Positions 1-5,410 of a stretch of DNA of 5,781 bases are shown here, piece after piece; the first letter of the stretch is position 1; every line of letters begins with the position of its first letter. The DNA comes from Planctomycetaceae bacterium (GTDB taxonomy: Bacteria; Planctomycetota; Planctomycetia; Pirellulales; UBA1268): the NCBI GenBank assembly GCA_947453125.1, contig CANGGC010000204.1, forward strand, positions 1 through 5,781. Reading direction: 5' to 3'. Position numbers and translations under genes: made by a program. Under the pieces are notes generated by a model. The model made no database searches, had not been told where the DNA came from, and worked only from the letters and a program-made list of their open reading frames with translations.

Positions 1-772
1 CGATCTCCACCGCGCTCCCCCCTGCGCCTGCGATCATCTCCCGGACGACCTCAGCGTGGCGCTCATGGAGGACGGCCACGACGAACCGGGCGCCCGGCAC
101 CAGGCAGGCGACTCTTTCTCCTCCCCGCAGCAGCGAGGGCAGATTGGCGCTGATCTCCTGGCCGCGTGATCCCGGAAGGAGGAGCACCAAGGGCCCTCGG
201 CCGGAGGGCGCGTGGGGTTCGGTGGCCCGGGGGAGGGGATGGGAGAGGGGATCGGGATGGGGGTGGGCGTGGGCAGCCTCGTCGAAGAAGGGATGGCCGA
301 CGAGCGTCGAGGCGATCCCCGCGGCCGTGAACCAGTCGTGCTCGAATGGCAGCGGCGCCAGGACATGATCGACGAGCCGGCGCATCTTCTCCTTCCGCCA
401 ACTCGCCCACGCCCAGATCTGCGGCGGGCAGTAGAAGACCACCGGGATCCCATGCCGCTTCGCGCGCCACGCCAGCCACCAGTGGAAGCCGGGGAAGTCG
501 ACGAGCACGCAGACGTCGGGGCGGTGATCGAGGAAGCTCCGCTCGGCGCGGCGGGCGAGATCGACAAACCGGTGGATCGAGAGGATCACCCGGAGAAACC
601 ACATCACCGCGAGCCTCGTCATGTCGGCGACGAGATCGACCCCCTCGGCGGCCATCTGCGGCCCACCGAGCCCGAGGCACTCGACGTCGGGGCAGCGTTC
701 CCGCAGGGCCCGGGCGAGGAGGGCGGCGTGGTGGTCGCCGGATGGCTCGCCGGCAGAGAGGAAGACGCGCAT
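1..772 (-). CDS. lpxB: Lipid-A-disaccharide synthase, C-terminus cut by window edge
   Basis: Glycosyltransferase (family GT19) that joins UDP-2,3-diacylglucosamine to lipid X, giving the lipid A disaccharide at the inner face of the cytoplasmic membrane. The first 257 residues are visible; E. coli LpxB has 382, so roughly the last third lies beyond the left edge. Family motifs occur in order: SAGEPSGD (6-13), GLGGPQM (34-40), DFPGFH (92-97), YCPPQIWAW (114-122), LPFE (141-144), VGHPFFD (158-164) and LLPGSRGQEI (198-207). ATG codons exist at 778 and 772. I prefer 772 because GGAG at 785-782 is then 9 nt away, against 3 nt for 778, and the product begins MRVFLSAGE like its relatives. Residues 166-195 are a His/Pro-rich low-complexity linker. 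A terminator ends only 16 nt upstream of the ribosome binding site, leaving little room for a dedicated promoter. The family call is secure from motifs; the exact start is less so. Confidence 0.93.
   Translation of the reverse strand, partial: MRVFLSAGEPSGDHHAALLARALRERCPDVECLGLGGPQMAAEGVDLVADMTRLAVMWFLRVILSIHRFVDLARRAERSFLDHRPDVCVLVDFPGFHWWLAWRAKRHGIPVVFYCPPQIWAWASWRKEKMRRLVDHVLAPLPFEHDWFTAAGIASTLVGHPFFDEAAHAHPHPDPLSHPLPRATEPHAPSGRGPLVLLLPGSRGQEISANLPSLLRGGERVACLVPGARFVVAVLHERHAEVVREMIAGAGGSAVEI
229..273 (+). repeat. G-rich tract inside lpxB (possible G-quadruplex)
   Basis: Eight runs of three or more G (229-233, 235-238, 241-243, 247-250, 254-256, 259-263, 265-267, 271-273) are separated by 1-4 nt on the plus strand, which is the template strand of lpxB. 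Imperfect GGGGAT units recur at about 12-nt spacing. On the coding strand the tract encodes the His/Pro-rich linker between the VGHP and LLPGSR motifs. The G-run pattern is seen directly; quadruplex folding is inference. Confidence 0.5.
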
Positions 773-781
773 GGCCATTGG

Positions 782-785
782 CTCC
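782..785 (-). promoter_or_regulatory. Ribosome binding site deciding the lpxB start
   Basis: GGAG reads leftward at 785-782. It lies 9 nt before the ATG at 772 but only 3 nt before the ATG at 778, which favours the inner start. Confidence 0.5.
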
Positions 786-801
786 GGGGAGGCCGGCGCG
801 C

Positions 802-839
802 AAAAAAACTCCGCACGGGCAAAGGCTCCCGTGCGGAGT
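802..839 (-). terminator. Intrinsic terminator after the tandem cysteine-rich protein gene
   Basis: A perfect 12-bp stem pairs 828-839 with 808-819 around an 8-nt loop (820-827). Reading leftward it runs straight into seven T residues (808-802), a textbook rho-independent terminator on the minus strand. It sits about 70 bp beyond the stop of the gene ending at 907 and just before lpxB. On the plus strand the stem is followed only by ATTTCATC, so rightward termination would be weak and no plus-strand gene ends here. Confidence 0.85.
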
Positions 840-906
840 ATTTCATCTCCAACCCCACCGCCCTAGGGCAATTCGCAGCCCTGAAACGGGGGACGTTGGC
901 GGGGGT

Positions 907-1353
907 TCACTTCTTGACGGCTTCGAAGGCGTTCTTGTCGCCGCCGAACACGAGCGTGACCTTCTCCTCGTCGGAGGCCTTCTCGACCTTCCCCTTGCAG
1001 TTGTTGCAGCAGAAGGTCACCTCGGCATCACCGACGGCGAGCTTCGTCTCGGGCTTGGTGGGGCCACCGGAGAGCGGGCAGCACTTCTGGGTCAGCTGGC
1101 CGGTCGAGACGAGTTGCTGGTGGGCCTTGGCCGAGAACTTGGCCGAGTCACCCTTGAAGGCACCGGCACAGTTGTCGCAGCAGAAATAGACCTTGCCGCC
1201 GGCGAAGTCGGCGTGCTTGTCGGGATTGCAGGCCTTGCCGGACACGGGGCACTTGGCGTCCTTCGGCTCCTTCGGGGCGGCGGAGACGACCGCCGAACCG
1301 ACGAGCAGGGCGACCAGCGAGAGCGCGGCGGCGATGCGAGACATCTTCATCAT
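907..1353 (-). CDS. Exported tandem YHS/TRASH-like cysteine-rich protein
   Basis: A 148-residue protein of unknown function. Residues 1-26 form a Sec-type signal peptide: basic MMKMSR, a hydrophobic core at 7-23, and a likely cut near SAA/P27. Two related modules follow. Module 1 has CPVSGKAC (35-42) and then VYFCCDNC (55-62). Module 2 has KCCPLSGG (90-97) and then VTFCCNNC (112-119). The CPxSG...FCCxNC pattern resembles YHS/TRASH-type metal-binding domains, in which cysteines bind transition metals; metal binding is inference. Module 2 lacks a counterpart of C42 but has a doubled C91-C92. The lysine-rich tail ends in NAFEAVKK. The first ATG (1353) is chosen because AGGAG at 1369-1365 lies 11 nt upstream; M2 and M4 lie farther from it. 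With its own promoter and terminator it appears monocistronic. A periplasmic metal sensor, chaperone or buffer are possibilities I cannot separate. Confidence 0.85.
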   Translation of the reverse strand: MMKMSRIAAALSLVALLVGSAVVSAAPKEPKDAKCPVSGKACNPDKHADFAGGKVYFCCDNCAGAFKGDSAKFSAKAHQQLVSTGQLTQKCCPLSGGPTKPETKLAVGDAEVTFCCNNCKGKVEKASDEEKVTLVFGGDKNAFEAVKK

Positions 1354-1393
1354 AGGAATCGAGACTCCTGGGAAGCGGAAGTGAAGGGACCAC

Positions 1394-1410
1394 CAAAATC
1401 AACAATTTTG
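1394..1410. repeat. AT-rich inverted repeat near the predicted transcript start
   Basis: CAAAAT (1394-1399) and ATTTTG (1405-1410) form a perfect 6-bp inverted repeat around CAACA. It is an AT-rich island in very GC-rich DNA and covers the place where transcription from the promoter at 1413-1441 should begin. It could be a protein-binding dyad or just the melting region; the arms are short. Confidence 0.3.
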
Positions 1411-1412
1411 TC

Positions 1413-1441
1413 ATCATAGGAGTCTGCGGAGGGCGGAGCAA
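1413..1441 (-). promoter_or_regulatory. Sigma70-like promoter of the tandem cysteine-rich protein gene
   Basis: Reading leftward, TTGCTC (1441-1436) and TATGAT (1418-1413) are separated by exactly 17 nt. The -10 matches TATAAT at five of six positions; the -35 keeps only the TTG. Initiation would fall near 1406, giving a leader of roughly 50 nt before the ATG at 1353. Position and spacing fit well, but it rests on consensus matching only. Confidence 0.45.
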
Positions 1442-1538
1442 CCGGCAAAACCACTTTTACCAGCCTGTCGAGGGCCGGAAGTTCCCTGGTTCGGGTGCCC
1501 CCGCTCGGCCGCCGCCGGGGGCCAAAAACCGGCTGCTT

Positions 1539-1555
1539 CGGGGGGTTGCCCCCCG
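1539..1555 (-). terminator. GC hairpin directly after the MFS gene stop
   Basis: CGGGGGG (1539-1545) and CCCCCCG (1549-1555) make a 7-bp all-GC stem with a 3-nt loop, one base past the stop codon at 1557-1559. No T run follows immediately; the nearest is five T about ten bases on (1528-1524). It may terminate or protect the 3' end, but it is not a canonical intrinsic terminator. Confidence 0.3.
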
Positions 1556-1556
1556 C

Positions 1557-2963
1557 TCAGTCCCGGTCGGCAGCTTGGCGGGCCCGGGAAAGGTGCCGCG
1601 GCTCCGGCAGCCCGGCCGCCACGATCGCCCCACCGGCGATGACCCCGGCCCCGAGGATGAACACCGGCTCAAACCCGAGCCGATCGACAGCCCACCCCAC
1701 CAGCGGCGAGAGAACGAACGGCGCCGCCAGGGCCGCCCCGACGATGCTCACATAACGGGGGTGCTCGGCTGCCACCGGGGCCAACTCGAGCGCGTAGTTC
1801 GTGAACAGCCGCAGCGACAGCGGATTGAGCCCCAGCGGCAGGTAGACGAGCCAGAACCACTCCACCGCCACCCCGTGCGGCCCCCGGGCCAGGGCCGTCA
1901 CCAACAGCGGCGTCACTGACGACAGGGCCACAAGCCAGACGAGGACCAATCTCGTCCCCCGCCGGTCGGAGAGCGGGCCGACCACGAGACTGGCGGCCCC
2001 CGTGGCGGCATTCTGGACGATGACCCAGGTCAGCAGGCTGCCGATGTGGCTCCCGAGCCGATCCCGCGCGAAGGCCTGGTAATGAGGGAAGAGCATGAGC
2101 ACCGCCGAGAAGCAGGCGGCCACGCACGCCAGACGGACGAGGCTCGGATCCCCCGCGAGGGTCTGCCGCCAGCCATCGATCCCCTCCCGACAGGCCGACA
2201 ACCAGCCGCGCCCGGCCGATGCCACCGCGGGGGATGCCAGCTGGGAGCGGTCTGCTTCGCGGGGCTCGTCGAGGAACGGCGGCACGAGGGCCGCGAGCCC
2301 GAAGAAGGCGGCCGTCGCCGCGAAGATCTTCGGAAAGCCATCGGCCTCCTCGAGCCAGCGACCGAGCCAGAGGAGGGCCGCGGCGATCGCCAGGACGCTC
2401 CCCAACGAGACGCTCACGAGCATCGCCCGGCCGCGGTGCCCCGGGGCGATGAGCTTCCCCTGGAGGGCGGCGACGACGAGCTGATTGAGCCCGTTACAGG
2501 AAGAGAAGGCGGCGTAGACGACGAGGAAGAGGAGCGCCAGGAGGTCGGGCCGCCGGGTCTCGAGCGGCGTCCACGCCACCGCCAGCAGGGCGAAGCAGGC
2601 GGCCATGAGGGCGCTCGATCGCATCAGCGCCCACTTCTTCAGCGGCACCCGCGAGAGCCGGCCGGAGAAGAGGAGCGGGGTGAGGCTCTGCCCGCCGCGA
2701 TTGAGCACCGGCAAGAGGCCGCGGAGGGTGCCTGAATCGACGACGGCGTCGAGGACCGCCGGCATGATGATCGTCTCGGTCTTGAAGATCCACCCGATCC
2801 GGACGATCACCTGATGGATCTCGAGGGCGAGGGTGTTCCACGCGGCACGCGCGGCTTCAGGATCGCGGCCACCATCGGTCCCGGCCCGATCCCCGGGCCC
2901 CGATGCGGCGCGGCGCTCCCCGGCAGCAACAGCGCTGTCCCGGTCGTGCAATCCACGGTCCAT
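1557..2963 (-). CDS. Major facilitator superfamily membrane protein
   Basis: A polytopic inner-membrane transporter-like protein of 468 residues from the ATG at 2963; the substrate is unknown. Residues 1-41 are hydrophilic and poorly conserved in character. The recognisable domain begins near LALEIHQVIVRIGWIFK (45-61). Hydrophobic segments are visible at about 112-131, 141-160, 182-200, 213-231, 276-292, 310-329, 339-358, 366-382, 405-423 and 433-451. GPLSDRRGTRLVL (329-341) resembles the MFS motif A loop between helices, and the equivalent GWAVDRLG lies at 423-430. A basic/acidic central loop (232-270) separates the two halves. The frame stays open upstream to a GTG at 3107, giving 516 residues, but that would run through the divergent promoter region, so I chose 2963; no good ribosome binding site decides it. 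The gene is divergent from the lactonase gene. Fold confidence is high; function is not assignable. Confidence 0.82.
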   Translation of the reverse strand: MDRGLHDRDSAVAAGERRAASGPGDRAGTDGGRDPEAARAAWNTLALEIHQVIVRIGWIFKTETIIMPAVLDAVVDSGTLRGLLPVLNRGGQSLTPLLFSGRLSRVPLKKWALMRSSALMAACFALLAVAWTPLETRRPDLLALLFLVVYAAFSSCNGLNQLVVAALQGKLIAPGHRGRAMLVSVSLGSVLAIAAALLWLGRWLEEADGFPKIFAATAAFFGLAALVPPFLDEPREADRSQLASPAVASAGRGWLSACREGIDGWRQTLAGDPSLVRLACVAACFSAVLMLFPHYQAFARDRLGSHIGSLLTWVIVQNAATGAASLVVGPLSDRRGTRLVLVWLVALSSVTPLLVTALARGPHGVAVEWFWLVYLPLGLNPLSLRLFTNYALELAPVAAEHPRYVSIVGAALAAPFVLSPLVGWAVDRLGFEPVFILGAGVIAGGAIVAAGLPEPRHLSRARQAADRD

Positions 2964-3043
2964 GGGGGTACGATTCCGGAGGCAACGCGACGGTGCGCCG
3001 GCCGCAGCATGAGGCTTTGACCGTTCACCGTCCAACCCCCATG
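2961..3043. repeat. Inverted repeat spanning part of the divergent region
   Basis: CATGGGGGT (2961-2969) and ACCCCCATG (3035-3043) are perfect 9-bp inverted copies. The left copy contains the predicted MFS start codon. The right copy overlaps the -10 element of the rightward promoter and holds an ATG in the lactonase frame. The arms are 65 bp apart, which suits paired protein-binding sites better than a hairpin. Chance is a real alternative in G/C-run-rich DNA. Confidence 0.35.
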
Positions 3044-3045
3044 AT
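3017..3045 (+). promoter_or_regulatory. Sigma70-like promoter for the lactonase-panD unit
   Basis: TTGACC (3017-3022, five of six to TTGACA) and CATGAT (3040-3045, four of six to TATAAT) are separated by exactly 17 nt. Initiation near 3052 would give a leader of about 88 nt before the ATG at 3140. No equally good element was found for the divergent MFS gene. Confidence 0.5.
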
Positions 3046-3067
3046 CGTTCCTGGCGGGCGACGTGCC

Positions 3068-3115
3068 GCCGATTCTTCTCTGCCGATTCTTTTTTGGGAA
3101 AGCGCACGCGTTCCC
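3068..3115 (+). promoter_or_regulatory. Direct repeat and near-palindrome in the lactonase leader
   Basis: GCCGATTCTT occurs at 3068-3077 and again at 3082-3091, a 14-bp period. Straight after a T run comes a 20-bp near-palindrome, 3096-3115, with arms GGGAA and TTCCC plus inner GCG/CGC (8 of 10 positions pair). It ends 13 nt before the ribosome binding site. It could be an operator or an RNA stem that affects translation; neither is shown by sequence alone. Confidence 0.35.
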
Positions 3116-3128
3116 CTGATGTTTGCCC

Positions 3129-3134
3129 GAGGAG
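3129..3134 (+). promoter_or_regulatory. Ribosome binding site deciding the lactonase start
   Basis: GAGGAG at 3129-3134 is 5 nt before the ATG at 3140. In-frame ATGs at 3041 and 3119 have no comparable site, so 3140 is the start. Confidence 0.75.
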
Positions 3135-3139
3135 CCCCG

Positions 3140-4345
3140 ATGCCCAGGAATCCCCGACTCAACCGCCGATCCGTTGCCCGCCTCGGGCTGACCGGGCTCA
3201 TCGCCTCCGCAGCGATCGGAAGCCTGCCAGAGGGGCTGCTTGCCGCCGATCCCGACACGACGCGCCTCGTCTACTTCGGCACCTACACCGGCGCCCCACC
3301 ACAGGGGGCCGGGATCTACGTCGCCCGCTTCAACGCCGCCGACGGCACGCTCTCCGAGCCCTCGCTCGCCGCGGAACTGCGGAATCCCTCCTACCTCGCC
3401 CTCCATCCCTCCAAGCCGCTCCTCTACGCGGTCTCCGAGGTCGCCGACGCCGATGGCAAGCCGACCGGAAGTGTCGTGGCATTGGCGATCGATCCGGCAA
3501 CTGGCCTGCTCACGAAGCTCAACCACCAGTCTTCCGGTGGCAGTGGCCCGTGCGCCGTGTCGGTCGATCCCTCGGGGCAGGCGGTGCTGGCGGCCAACTA
3601 CGGCGGCGGGAGCTCGGTGTGCCTCGGCATCGAGCCCGATGGTCGGCTCCGGCCGGCGGTGGCGGGGAATCCGGCGGGGTTCATCCAGCACGAGGGGAAG
3701 AGCGTCAACGCCGCCCGCCAGGAGGGTCCCCACGGGCATTCGATCGACCCCTCCCCTGACGGCCGCTTTGCCGTCGTCTGCGACCTCGGCATCGACAAGG
3801 TCCTCGTCCACGCCCTCGATGCCGGGAAGGCAACGATCCGCCCCCACGGGGCGACGGCCGTGGCTGCCGGCGCCGGCCCCCGGCACTTCGCCTTCCATCC
3901 CGACGGTCGCCATGCCTACTGCATCAACGAGCTCGATCTCACCGTGACGGCGTTCGACTTCGACGCCCAGGCCGGGGCCCTCGAGCCGGTGCAGACGCTC
4001 GCCACGATCCCCGCCGGCATCACCGATCGGAGCGGATTCTCCACCGCCGAGATCGCCGTCCATCCGTCGGGGAAGTTTGTCTATGGATCGAACCGCGGCC
4101 ACGACTCGATCGCGATGTATGCCGTTGACCTGCCGACCGGCCGGCTCACGTTCCTCGGGGCCGAACCGATCCGCGGCAAGACCCCCCGCAACTTCGCCAT
4201 CGACCCCTCTGGCAGGTGGCTCCTGGCGGCCGGCCAGGATTCCCACGGCGTGAGCCTGTTTTCGATCGATCAGACCACCGGCAAGCTCGCGTTTACCGGA
4301 CGGACGGTGCCCGTGCCCGCCCCGGTCTGCATCACGTTCCGCTGA
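3140..4345 (+). CDS. Exported lactonase-like seven-bladed beta-propeller (YbhE/Pgl family)
   Basis: A 401-residue member of the lactonase family whose E. coli representative YbhE/Pgl hydrolyses 6-phosphogluconolactone. The start at 3140 gives MPRNPRLNRRSVARLGLTG, a twin-arginine-type leader: R9-R10, a hydrophobic stretch 15-29, and a likely cut near A35-A36. The mature protein begins with LVYFGTYTG, typical of the first blade. Family signatures follow: NPSYLALHP, GPHGHS (196-201), GPRHFAFHP (246-254), FSTAEIAVHPSGKFVY, SNRGHDSIA (317-325), GKTPRNFAIDPSG and GQDSHGV (365-371). The repeating HPxG/DPSG turns mark the propeller blades. The E. coli enzyme is about 331 residues and cytoplasmic, so the extra length here is mostly leader. 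Export makes a role in the cytoplasmic pentose phosphate pathway doubtful; another lactone may be the substrate. Likely cotranscribed with panD, 43 bp downstream. Family secure, substrate unknown. Confidence 0.9.
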   Translation: MPRNPRLNRRSVARLGLTGLIASAAIGSLPEGLLAADPDTTRLVYFGTYTGAPPQGAGIYVARFNAADGTLSEPSLAAELRNPSYLALHPSKPLLYAVSEVADADGKPTGSVVALAIDPATGLLTKLNHQSSGGSGPCAVSVDPSGQAVLAANYGGGSSVCLGIEPDGRLRPAVAGNPAGFIQHEGKSVNAARQEGPHGHSIDPSPDGRFAVVCDLGIDKVLVHALDAGKATIRPHGATAVAAGAGPRHFAFHPDGRHAYCINELDLTVTAFDFDAQAGALEPVQTLATIPAGITDRSGFSTAEIAVHPSGKFVYGSNRGHDSIAMYAVDLPTGRLTFLGAEPIRGKTPRNFAIDPSGRWLLAAGQDSHGVSLFSIDQTTGKLAFTGRTVPVPAPVCITFR

Positions 4346-4388
4346 ATATTCCGGTCGAGCCTTTCCTTCCTCCTCCGCCCTGACGCCC

Positions 4389-4754
4389 ATGACCATCTGC
4401 CTGCTCAAGTCGAAGATTCACCGTGCCGCGGTCACCGCAGCCTCGCTCGATTACGAGGGGAGCCTGACGATCGCCGCCGACCTCGCCGAGAAGGTCGGCC
4501 TGCGGCGCTACGAACGGATCCTCGTCGGTAACATGGCCAATGGCGAACGATTCGAGACGTATGTCATCCTCGGAGCACCCGGATCGGGGGCGATCGAACT
4601 CAACGGCGCCACGGCCCACCTCGGCAAGCCGGGCGACCGGCTGACGATCATGTCGTTCGGCCACTACACCGCCGAGGAAGCCCGGCATCACCAGCCGGCC
4701 GTGATCGTGCTCGACGGCACAAACGCGATCGTGCGGGATACGAAGCCCCACTGA
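4389..4754 (+). CDS. panD: Aspartate 1-decarboxylase proenzyme
   Basis: A pyruvoyl-dependent cytoplasmic enzyme that decarboxylates L-aspartate to beta-alanine for pantothenate and coenzyme A synthesis. The 121-residue product is close to E. coli PanD (126). Self-cleavage occurs between Gly24 and Ser25, and here Y22-E23-G24-S25 sits at the same numbering, so Ser25 can become the pyruvoyl group. K9 and H11 (SKIHR), R54, T57 and Y58 (NGERFETY) and N72-G73-A74 also match the known active-site positions. The agreement in numbering supports the ATG at 4389. No purine-rich ribosome binding site precedes it; the leader is pyrimidine-rich, so translation may depend on coupling to the lactonase gene or on a non-canonical start. 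The short divergent C-terminal tail ends VRDTKPH. A bidirectional terminator follows. Confidence 0.96.
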   Translation: MTICLLKSKIHRAAVTAASLDYEGSLTIAADLAEKVGLRRYERILVGNMANGERFETYVILGAPGSGAIELNGATAHLGKPGDRLTIMSFGHYTAEEARHHQPAVIVLDGTNAIVRDTKPH

Positions 4755-4825
4755 CTCTCGCCGGAGTGCTTTTGACCGCGCCGGGGCCACGCTCACTGGC
4801 CCGCAGGCACGACTGTCAGCACACG

Positions 4826-4863
4826 AAAAACCCTGTCCCACGAGCCGTGGGACAGGGTTCTCT
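4826..4863. terminator. Bidirectional intrinsic terminator between convergent genes
   Basis: A perfect 13-bp stem (AACCCTGTCCCAC 4829-4841, GTGGGACAGGGTT 4847-4859) has a 5-nt loop. Leftward it runs into TTTTT (4830-4826), and rightward into TTCTCTT. It lies about 70 bp after panD and about 80 bp after the end of the leftward lipoprotein gene, so it can close both transcripts; the T run favours the leftward one. The rest of 4755-4944 shows only a minor 6-bp hairpin (4784-4802) and an 8-bp direct repeat GAAGTCAC (4865, 4876). Confidence 0.85.
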
Positions 4864-4944
4864 TGAAGTCACAAAGAAGTCACGAGGGAAATCGAGTCGT
4901 CGGAAGTTCGTCGCTGTGGGCGACGGCCGACTTCGGAATCCAGT

Positions 4945-5313
4945 TCAAAACGGTTCGGGCGCAGGCGGGGTTTTCCCCTGGAGCTTGGCTGGAACCTTCC
5001 CCTTCGGTGGCCCCTTCACTGTGGGCCCCTTCACGGCAGGAGCAACCGCGGCACCACCGGCTGGAGCTTCGGCGACCGGAGCCGCGGGTGCGGCGCCAGC
5101 AGGAGCCGACGGACCAGCACTCGCGCCGGGAGCGGCCTTGCCCGGCTTCGGAACGCCCTGAGGCGCAGGAGCGGAGGGAGCGTCGCCACCCGGCACCGGG
5201 GCCGGCACCGGGGCCGGGGCCGGCTTGGCCCCCTCCGAACATCCGCTGAACCCACTGACAGCCAAGGCCAGGGCCGATGTGGCCACCGCACACCACAGAC
5301 AACGCATGTGCAT
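4945..5313 (-). CDS. Small Pro/Ala-rich predicted lipoprotein
   Basis: A 122-residue protein not matching any family I recognise. From the ATG at 5313 it starts MHMRCLWC, has a hydrophobic core (9-21), then GFSGC with Cys25 as the likely lipidated residue, i.e. a lipoprotein signal peptide with a slightly unusual lipobox. The rest is low-complexity, rich in Pro and Ala (PAPAPVPAPVP at 31-41) with Gly. The C-terminal quarter is basic, with the repeat VKGPTVKGPPKGK. No folded domain is evident, so it may act as an extended envelope tether. The 5313 start is chosen because GAGGA at 5327-5323 is 9 nt upstream; an in-frame ATG at 5355 lacks a site. It follows a DUF1559 gene on the same strand with a 146-bp gap. 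Reality is supported by the ribosome binding site, signal and terminator, but low complexity lowers certainty. Confidence 0.68.
   Translation of the reverse strand: MHMRCLWCAVATSALALAVSGFSGCSEGAKPAPAPVPAPVPGGDAPSAPAPQGVPKPGKAAPGASAGPSAPAGAAPAAPVAEAPAGGAAVAPAVKGPTVKGPPKGKVPAKLQGKTPPAPEPF
5009..5034. repeat. 11-bp direct repeat in the lipoprotein gene
   Basis: GGCCCCTTCAC occurs at 5009-5019 and 5024-5034, a 15-bp period that keeps frame and encodes the doubled VKGP in the basic C-terminal tail. Confidence 0.6.
5191..5224. repeat. 12-bp tandem repeat in the lipoprotein gene
   Basis: CGGCACCGGGGC is present twice head to tail (5191-5202, 5203-5214), followed by partial CGGGGC and CGGC units. 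The period is a multiple of three, so slippage would lengthen or shorten the Pro/Ala/Val stretch without breaking the frame. Confidence 0.75.
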
Positions 5314-5322
5314 CGAACAAGA

Positions 5323-5327
5323 TCCTC
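5323..5327 (-). promoter_or_regulatory. Ribosome binding site deciding the lipoprotein start
   Basis: GAGGA reads leftward at 5327-5323, 9 nt before the ATG at 5313 and 15 nt before the ATG at 5307. This selects 5313 over the longer 5355 start. Confidence 0.55.
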
Positions 5328-5410
5328 TAGAAGGTCGATTCGGCGGATCAGCCACGGCATGCGGCTAAAGCCCGGACGGGCCGCAACGCACACCTGCCGA
5401 CGGCGCGGGC

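Noticed and set aside
34..803. Two leftward frames (34-567, 63-803) overlapping lpxB
   Set aside because: Both are out of frame with the LpxB motifs and are Arg/Pro/Ser-rich; the third frame carries all family signatures.
860..869. GCCCTAGGGC palindrome as an operator
   Set aside because: Ten bases in isolation, lying between a stop codon and a terminator; expected by chance at this GC content.
212..1419. Long rightward open frames (212-1189 and 346-1419) across lpxB and the cysteine-rich protein gene
   Set aside because: They are Arg/Gly/Pro-rich, antisense to two genes with clear family motifs and run through a terminator; typical shadows in GC-rich DNA.
2046..2735. A 229-codon rightward frame inside the MFS gene
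   Set aside because: Composition is dominated by Glu/Arg/Gly, with no motif or ribosome binding site; the opposite strand encodes helices and MFS loops.
2807..4408. A 533-codon leftward open frame opposite the lactonase gene
   Set aside because: It is low in hydrophobic structure, has no family motif, and lies opposite a well-supported propeller gene; an antisense shadow.
4784..4802. GGGCCA/TGGCCC hairpin after panD as the terminator
   Set aside because: Only 6 bp with no T run; the 13-bp hairpin at 4829-4859 is far stronger.
4865..4883. GAAGTCAC direct repeat as a CRISPR-like or attachment-site unit
   Set aside because: Two 8-bp copies with a 3-bp gap; no array, no spacer pattern and no integrase nearby.
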